DNA of 64,000 bases from contig CALQCC020000021.1 in the NCBI GenBank assembly GCA_943328975.2, positions 1 to 64,000 of the forward strand, in the 5' to 3' direction. This document shows positions 59,465 through 64,000 of the stretch, piece after piece. The notes under the pieces are model-generated. The model saw only the letters and a list, made by a program, of their open reading frames with translations. It ran no database searches and was not told where the DNA came from. The position numbers and the translations under genes were made by a program. Numbering within the stretch: position 1 is the stretch's first letter; each line of letters begins with the position of its first letter. The DNA is from Bordetella parapertussis (lineage in GTDB: Bacteria > Acidobacteriota > Terriglobia > Bryobacterales > Bryobacteraceae).

Positions 59465-59672
59465 CGCGCGTGCCGCGGAGCTGCAACGAGTGGCTGCCAA
59501 GCTCGGGTTTGAGCGGGCGCGGCAGACCGGGAGCCACGAGCGGTGGCGTCATAAAGACGGGCGCGCTACGACGATTCCACTTCATGGCGGGCGAGAGATC
59601 GGGCCGCCGTTGTTCTATCGGATCCTTGAGCAACTCGGAATCGACGCGGAGGGATTTGAACGACTGCGGTAA
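59457..59672 (+). CDS. hicA: HicA-family mRNA interferase toxin
   Basis: 71 residues. dsRBD-like HicA fold: LQRVAAKLGFERARQTGSHE, RWRHKDGRATTIPLHGGREI, with the catalytic His in GSHERW. HicA cleaves mRNA unless held by HicB. Antitoxin-first order here. Confidence 0.9.
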   Translation: MPSARAAELQRVAAKLGFERARQTGSHERWRHKDGRATTIPLHGGREIGPPLFYRILEQLGIDAEGFERLR

Positions 59673-59676
59673 TTGC

Positions 59677-59880
59677 CTACCTCCTCAGCGAGAGCTCGAA
59701 ATGCACGCCTTCGGTTTTCTGCCGTGCGGGAGGAGGCTGGAGAAGTTGGCCACCGAGGGGCTGAGCATGCGCATGAGGCTCTTGACGGGGATGTGGGTTC
59801 GCTTTTCGAGGTCGAGGAAGCCGACGGTGGCGTTGACGCAAGTCGCGCGGGACGGCGTTGACCATCGATAGGCCCGCGCT
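59677..59880 (-). pseudogene. Broken HTH antitoxin gene
   Basis: On the minus strand one frame reads CVNATVGFLDLEKRTHIPVK then SLMRMLSPSVANFSSLL, and a second frame continues ARQKTEGVHFELSLRR to TAG at 59677. Together they match the C-terminal half of a common family of toxin-linked regulators (INATIGFxxLA..., PxKSLMRMLSPSGNP, ...KxEGVxFEV). A frameshift and a missing 5' half make it inactive. Confidence 0.65.
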
Positions 59881-59924
59881 CACGCACGGGACCTTTCGGG
59901 AGTTATGGTCTCTGACACCCTATT

Positions 59925-61109
59925 CTAGGAAAAGACTTGTTTCACTTGCGCTGTGGCCCAAGCTAGGTCTTCGTCCGAGATGACTAGGGGCGGGGCTAGG
60001 CGGATGACTGTGGCGTGGGTTTCCTTGCACAGGAGGCCGAGGTCCATGAGGCGCTCGCAGTAGGGGCGGGCTGGGACCGTCAGTTCGATGCCGATGAGCA
60101 GGCCGCGGCCGCGGATCTCTTTGATCTCGGGGTGGCGGATGGTTTGCAGCTCGGCTAGGAATCTGGCTCCCAGCGTGGCGGAGCGTTCGGCTAACTTCTC
60201 ATCGCGGATGACGGCAAGGGCGGCTCGGGCTACGGCGCAGGCTAGCGGGTTTCCACCATAGGTGCTGCCGTGTGTGCCCGGCGAGAAGACGCTGAGCACT
60301 TCCCTCTTGGCGACAACCGCCGAGACGGGATAGAAGCCACCGGAGAGAGCTTTTCCGAGGATGAAGACGTCGGGTTGAACGTCCTCTTGCCAGCAAGCGA
60401 ACATGGTTCCGGCGCGGCCAAGGCCGGATTGAATTTCGTCGGCCAACATCAGCACGCGGTTGCGGCGGCAGATCTCTTCGGCTTGCTTCAGGAATCCAGC
60501 GGGAGGCATGAGGATGCCGGCTTCGCACTGGATCGGCTCAAACAAGAAGGCGCAGGTGTTGGGCGTGATGGCGGCTTCGAGTGCCGCTGCGTCACCGAAC
60601 GGGATCACCTTGAAGCCGGCCGTGAACGGGCCGAAGCCATCCTTATAAGCGGGCTCGGAAGAGAAGCCGGTGATGGTCGTCGTGCGGCCGTGGAAATTAT
60701 TCTGGCAGACGATGATCTCGGCCCGGTCGGCTTCGATGCCCTTAACCGTGTAGCCCCAGCGGCGAGCGGCTTTGATCGCAGTCTCGACGGCTTCGGCTCC
60801 GGTGTTCATGGGCAGGACCATGTCCATGCGGCACAGTTCGGCCAATTCTTTGCAGAACAGAGGAAGCTGATCGTTTCGAAATGCCCTGGACGTTAAGGTC
60901 ACGCGCTCGGCTTGTTGAAGCAGTGCGGCGAGGATGCGCGGATGGCAGTGGCCTTGGTTCAGTGCCGAATAGGCGCTGAGGCAATCCATGTAGCGCTTGC
61001 CGTCGGTGTCATAAACCCACACGCCGGAGGCGCGTTCCACGACGATGTCGAGTGGGTGATAGTTGTGGGCTCCCCACTGGTTTTCGGTTTCAATGAGATT
61101 ATGTTTCAA
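59925..61109 (-). CDS. rocD: Ornithine aminotransferase
   Basis: 394 residues. PLP-dependent class III aminotransferase that converts ornithine and 2-oxoglutarate to glutamate semialdehyde and glutamate. Motifs: [62 protein letters not shown], and the PLP lysine in ILGKALSGG. Stands alone. The two typical N-terminal residues for substrate specificity (Tyr, Tyr) are partly replaced (NYHP). Confidence 0.95.
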   Translation of the reverse strand: MKHNLIETENQWGAHNYHPLDIVVERASGVWVYDTDGKRYMDCLSAYSALNQGHCHPRILAALLQQAERVTLTSRAFRNDQLPLFCKELAELCRMDMVLPMNTGAEAVETAIKAARRWGYTVKGIEADRAEIIVCQNNFHGRTTTITGFSSEPAYKDGFGPFTAGFKVIPFGDAAALEAAITPNTCAFLFEPIQCEAGILMPPAGFLKQAEEICRRNRVLMLADEIQSGLGRAGTMFACWQEDVQPDVFILGKALSGGFYPVSAVVAKREVLSVFSPGTHGSTYGGNPLACAVARAALAVIRDEKLAERSATLGARFLAELQTIRHPEIKEIRGRGLLIGIELTVPARPYCERLMDLGLLCKETHATVIRLAPPLVISDEDLAWATAQVKQVFS

Positions 61110-61163
61110 CTTGTCATTGTGCCATGAGACGGGCTGGTCGCGCGTCTATACCTTCGTCGGGCT

Positions 61164-61616
61164 CTAGTTGCCGTCGTAGGCTTGCTGCAACTTCTGAATA
61201 TCGAGCTTGACCATCTGCAACATGGCCTGCATGACGCGCTGGGATTTGGCGGGGTCCTTGTCGGCCAGCAGGCGACCTAGCGTGGTGGGGATGATTTGCC
61301 ACGAGAGGCCGAACTTGTCCTTGAGCCAGCCGCAACGGCCGGGGGAGCCGCCTTCGCAGAGTTTGGTCCACAGGTCGTCGACTTCTTCCTGGGTCTCGCA
61401 GCTTACGAAGAGCGAGATGGCTTCGGTGAACTTGAACATGGGTCCACCGTTGAGCGCCATGAACTGTTGGCCTTCTAGTTCAAAGGTAGCCGTGAAGACT
61501 TCGCCTCGGACGCGGTCCACGCTCAGGATCTTCGAATTCTTGAAGATCGACGTGTAGAGATTGATCGCTTCTTCGGCGTTACCGTCGAACCAGAGGAAGG
61601 TTGTGATTTTTGGCAT
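61164..61616 (-). CDS. VOC superfamily protein (PhnB/3-demethylubiquinone-like)
   Basis: 150 residues. Vicinal-oxygen-chelate fold of the 3-dmu-9_3-mt/YjdN type: ITTFLWFDGNAEEAINLYTS, GQQFMALNGGPMFKFTEAIS, GWLKDKFGLSWQIIPTTL. Actual substrate unknown. Its start lies 38 bp inside the 3' end of cca, so the two share bases in different frames. Confidence 0.88.
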   Translation of the reverse strand: MPKITTFLWFDGNAEEAINLYTSIFKNSKILSVDRVRGEVFTATFELEGQQFMALNGGPMFKFTEAISLFVSCETQEEVDDLWTKLCEGGSPGRCGWLKDKFGLSWQIIPTTLGRLLADKDPAKSQRVMQAMLQMVKLDIQKLQQAYDGN

Positions 61617-63000
61617 AGTCCGCTAGCCATTCTAACGCGCCGGCTTCGTCGGAGAAGGCTCCGTCGGCTTGGGCTTCGTACGCGGCCGTCGTAACTTCGC
61701 CGATGTGCTTCCCTGCCCGGCCTTCGAAGTACGGCATGACGTGGCGGCCAAGAATGATGGGAGCTTGCGGGCCTTGCTCCACCGCTTGTTCGCGGGCGGC
61801 GTCGCGGATGCGGAGCGCACCTTCGGGCAATCCGGGAGGCAGCGGCGGGCGGCCAGAGTGGTCGGCTTCGATCACGCGCACCAGTTGTTCGATGGACGCC
61901 GGTGCGAGTCGCATGGCGAGCCTGCGGACGGCGCGCGCGGTCACTGGACCTCGGGCCATCGTCGAATGCGCCAGGTGATTTTCGACCAGCGGCACTACTT
62001 GATCGACGATGGCGGCCTTGATGTGGATGCGGCGCAGGAAGTCGCGCGTCATGGGACCGCCTTCGGGCTCGTGGCCCCAGGAGCTCCACCGCATGCGGCC
62101 TTCGCGCTCACGCAGCATGGTGGTCTTGGGCTTGGCGAAATCGTGACACAACGAGGAGAAGACTAGGACCGCGCGTTCGTCGGGGTCCAGACCTTCCCGC
62201 TCGGCGATCGCGGCGGCGGCGTTGACGACGAACATCGTGTGCGTGCCGACGTCGCCTTCGGGGTGCCAGTCGGGATCTTGCGGAACGCCGGCCAGTCCAG
62301 CAATCTCCGGGAAGTGAACGTCCCAGCCGCTCGCTTTCAGATACGGGGCGATGGTGCCGGGCTTGCGGCCCTTCACCGCCCACTTCATGAATTCGTCTCC
62401 GACGCGTTCGACGGCGATGGTGCCATATTGATCGGAGATGGTCTGACACATCGCGGCTGTCTGGGATTCCAGGCGCAGATCGTAGCGGGCCGCTAGCTGC
62501 AATCCGCGCAGCACGCGCAGAGGGTCTTCGGAAAACGCATGGCTCGTCGCGCGCAACAGGCCGGCTTTCAGGTCGTCCGCTCCGCCGAAGAAATCGAGCA
62601 ACGATTCCTCCACCGGGTCCCAGGCCATCGCGTTGATGGTGAAGTCGCGGCGGCTCGCGGCTTCTTGCGGACTGATCGCGGGATCGAATTCGGCGCGGAA
62701 ATCGCGATGGTGCAATCCGAACTTGCTGTCGCGGCGCGGCACCGCGAAGTCGTAGTCCTGGTCGTGCGTGTGCAGCTTCACTACACCGAAGCTCTTGCCC
62801 ACCAGGTCGACGCGCCCGTGCTCGGCGATCAGGCCCGCCAAGTGGTCGTAGGCGATGCCGTACACTTCGACGTCGAAATCCTTGGGTTCGATGCCGAGCA
62901 AGGCGTCGCGCACCGCGCCTCCCACCACCACCGCATGATGCCCCGCCGCGCGCAGTTCGCGCACGATGGTTTCAACAGGACCCGGAAGCGGCAAGTGCAT
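61579..63000 (-). CDS. cca: CCA tRNA nucleotidyltransferase
   Basis: 473 residues. Class II nucleotidyltransferase: VVVGGAVRDALLG, the metal-binding DFDVEVYG, RRDFTINAMAWD, and EDPLRVLRGLQLAARYDL. A C-terminal HD-like domain (SSLCHDFAKPKTT) follows. It adds or repairs the CCA end of tRNAs. The exact class (CCA-adding, A-adding or CC-adding) cannot be set from sequence alone. Confidence 0.94.
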   Translation of the reverse strand: MHLPLPGPVETIVRELRAAGHHAVVVGGAVRDALLGIEPKDFDVEVYGIAYDHLAGLIAEHGRVDLVGKSFGVVKLHTHDQDYDFAVPRRDSKFGLHHRDFRAEFDPAISPQEAASRRDFTINAMAWDPVEESLLDFFGGADDLKAGLLRATSHAFSEDPLRVLRGLQLAARYDLRLESQTAAMCQTISDQYGTIAVERVGDEFMKWAVKGRKPGTIAPYLKASGWDVHFPEIAGLAGVPQDPDWHPEGDVGTHTMFVVNAAAAIAEREGLDPDERAVLVFSSLCHDFAKPKTTMLREREGRMRWSSWGHEPEGGPMTRDFLRRIHIKAAIVDQVVPLVENHLAHSTMARGPVTARAVRRLAMRLAPASIEQLVRVIEADHSGRPPLPPGLPEGALRIRDAAREQAVEQGPQAPIILGRHVMPYFEGRAGKHIGEVTTAAYEAQADGAFSDEAGALEWLADYAKNHNLPLVRR

Positions 63001-63133
63001 TCCCTATATGATCGCGGAATTCGGTGTCAGACACCATAACTCCGGATTTCTCCGAGAAAGAGGACCACAATGGTCTTGTTTGTGTGCTATCCTCCAGATG
63101 CAAGCGGTTAGTCGTCCTAAGGTTTCCAATAGA

Positions 63134-63162
63134 TTGACTTTGGGGCATTGCAGGCGGATACT
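63134..63162 (+). promoter_or_regulatory. Promoter of feoAB
   Basis: TTGACT (63134-63139) and GATACT (63157-63162) separated by 17 bp. The expected start site (about 63168) is only a few bases before the feoA ATG at 63172, so the transcript would be almost leaderless. No clear Fur box is visible. Confidence 0.55.
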
Positions 63163-63171
63163 GAGATCAAG

Positions 63172-63414
63172 ATGCAATCGAGTGTCAACAAGAACCTCAC
63201 ACATCTGAAGCGCGGCGAGACCGGGATCCTGGACCGTTTGGATCTTCCCGAGGCCGAAGCGCGGCGCCTAATGGAGCTGGGTTTCGTGCCCGGACACAGC
63301 GTTACGCCAGCGCGTTCGGCTCCCTTTGGGGGCGACCCGCGTGTGTTTCAGGTGGATGGTTCTGAGATCGCACTCCGGCGGGAAACCGCCCGGCATCTAA
63401 TCCTCAAGGCGTAA
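63172..63414 (+). CDS. feoA: Ferrous iron transport protein A
   Basis: 80 residues from ATG at 63172. SH3-like FeoA: LTHLKRGETGILDRLDLPEA, RRLMELGFVPGHSVTPARSA, PFGGDPRVFQVDG, EIALRRETARHLIL. Small cytosolic partner of FeoB. feoB begins five bases after its stop. Confidence 0.92.
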   Translation: MQSSVNKNLTHLKRGETGILDRLDLPEAEARRLMELGFVPGHSVTPARSAPFGGDPRVFQVDGSEIALRRETARHLILKA

Positions 63415-63419
63415 AACTG

Positions 63420-64000
63420 ATGGCAGAGTGCCACCCAGGTTCGGTGTCCACCATACCCGCCGGTCCGGCGGGCGAGCATCATCAGGTCGTGGCCATCATC
63501 GGCCCCCCCAACGCCGGCAAGTCAACCCTCTTTAATCGCCTCACCGGCCTGCGCCAGAAGGTCGCGAATTTCCCCGGCGTCACCGTCGAGCACCACATGG
63601 GAAAGGTCCGTTTGGAATCGGGCCGCGAACTGTGGGCCATCGACCTGCCCGGCATCTACAGCCTCGAACCCCGCACCGACGATGAACGCGTCACCTACGA
63701 CGTCCTGATGGGCAAGATGGAGGGACTGGCTCGTCCCGACGCCGTGTTGTTGGTGCTCGATTCAACCAATCTCGGTCGGCATCTGATGCTGGCTGCTCCG
63801 GTGCTGAGCCTGGGCCTGCCCACGCTGGTGATCCTCAACATGGCCGACGATCTATCGCGCCGCGGCGGGGCACTGGACGTTGCTGCCTTGAGCGCCCAGT
63901 TAGGAGCTCCGGTCGTCATGACCAGCGCCAAACACGGCGAGGGCTTCGACAAAGTGATGCAGTTCCTCGCGAGCACGAAGACCGGCCAGCGTGTCGCGGC
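63420..64000 (+). CDS. feoB: Ferrous iron transporter FeoB (5' part)
   Basis: The first 193 codons are present; the rest lies beyond the window. The N-terminal G domain is clear: G1 IIGPPNAGKSTLFNRLTG, G2/switch region VANFPGVTVEHHMGKV, G3 IDLPGIYSLEP, G4 NMAD in VILNMADDL, and SAKHGEG (G5). It hydrolyses GTP to control Fe(II) uptake across the inner membrane. Confidence 0.95.
   Translation, partial: MAECHPGSVSTIPAGPAGEHHQVVAIIGPPNAGKSTLFNRLTGLRQKVANFPGVTVEHHMGKVRLESGRELWAIDLPGIYSLEPRTDDERVTYDVLMGKMEGLARPDAVLLVLDSTNLGRHLMLAAPVLSLGLPTLVILNMADDLSRRGGALDVAALSAQLGAPVVMTSAKHGEGFDKVMQFLASTKTGQRVA

Noticed and set aside
59615-59887. A 90-residue minus-strand gene over hicA and the gap
   Set aside because: It overlaps hicA on the opposite strand; the only sensible reading in the gap is the broken antitoxin in two other frames.

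Overview
The window looks like chromosomal DNA of an Acidobacteriota bacterium, most likely of the Solibacter/Bryobacter group. Evidence: high GC with strong third-position G/C, many GTG starts, a TIGR03437-type cell-surface domain protein (a family greatly expanded in that group), large Ser/Thr kinases fused to WD40-like propellers, and many short secreted or lipoprotein genes. This assignment is inference from gene content.

Layout. 1-2171: one end of an IS21-family insertion sequence (istB partial, istA, and an end carrying an array of about 23-bp transposase-site repeats). It abuts the 3' part of a DUF3644-like gene. 2172-8136: lower-GC accessory DNA ending at the 3' end of tRNA-Lys(CTT). 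It carries a TOPRIM primase, a RepA/DnaB-like ATPase, an excisionase-like HTH protein, a CGNR-like zinc protein and a tyrosine integrase, which is the core of an integrated phage-satellite or plasmid-like element. 8264-25828: core genes: glgC, an ECF sigma/anti-sigma pair, an aroF-type DAHP synthase preceded by an apparent aromatic amino acid attenuator, a TPR protein, two lipoprotein peptidyl-prolyl isomerases, a TetR-controlled RND efflux operon (TetR, adaptor, pump, outer-membrane factor), and a CHASE2 histidine kinase with an NtrC-type regulator.

26020-34603: a gene remnant, two conserved unknown genes, then a MoxR - DUF58 - BatA-like - vWA operon. 34593-38899: a receiver-like/DUF3052 protein coupled to trpD, then sucC-sucD-ndk. 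39015-44308: two tandem receptor kinases with nearly identical propellers. 44637-47562: argC-argB and a MoeA-like molybdopterin-binding protein. 47650-56982: a lipoprotein, a DHH phosphoesterase, an M50 site-2 protease with CBS domains, an ABC-2 exporter with a decayed copy upstream, a TIGR03437 protein, a GT28-type glycosyltransferase, a PAP2 phosphatase and a DUF2235 hydrolase.

57027-59880 is a small accessory patch: HigBA-like and HicBA toxin-antitoxin pairs, a broken antitoxin gene and a possible proS fragment. 59925-64000: rocD, a VOC protein, cca, feoA and the start of feoB. The most interesting items are the complete leader-peptide attenuator before the DAHP synthase, the integration/excision control region with an operator on the integrase promoter, the IS21 end-repeat array, and the recent homogenisation of two kinase propellers.
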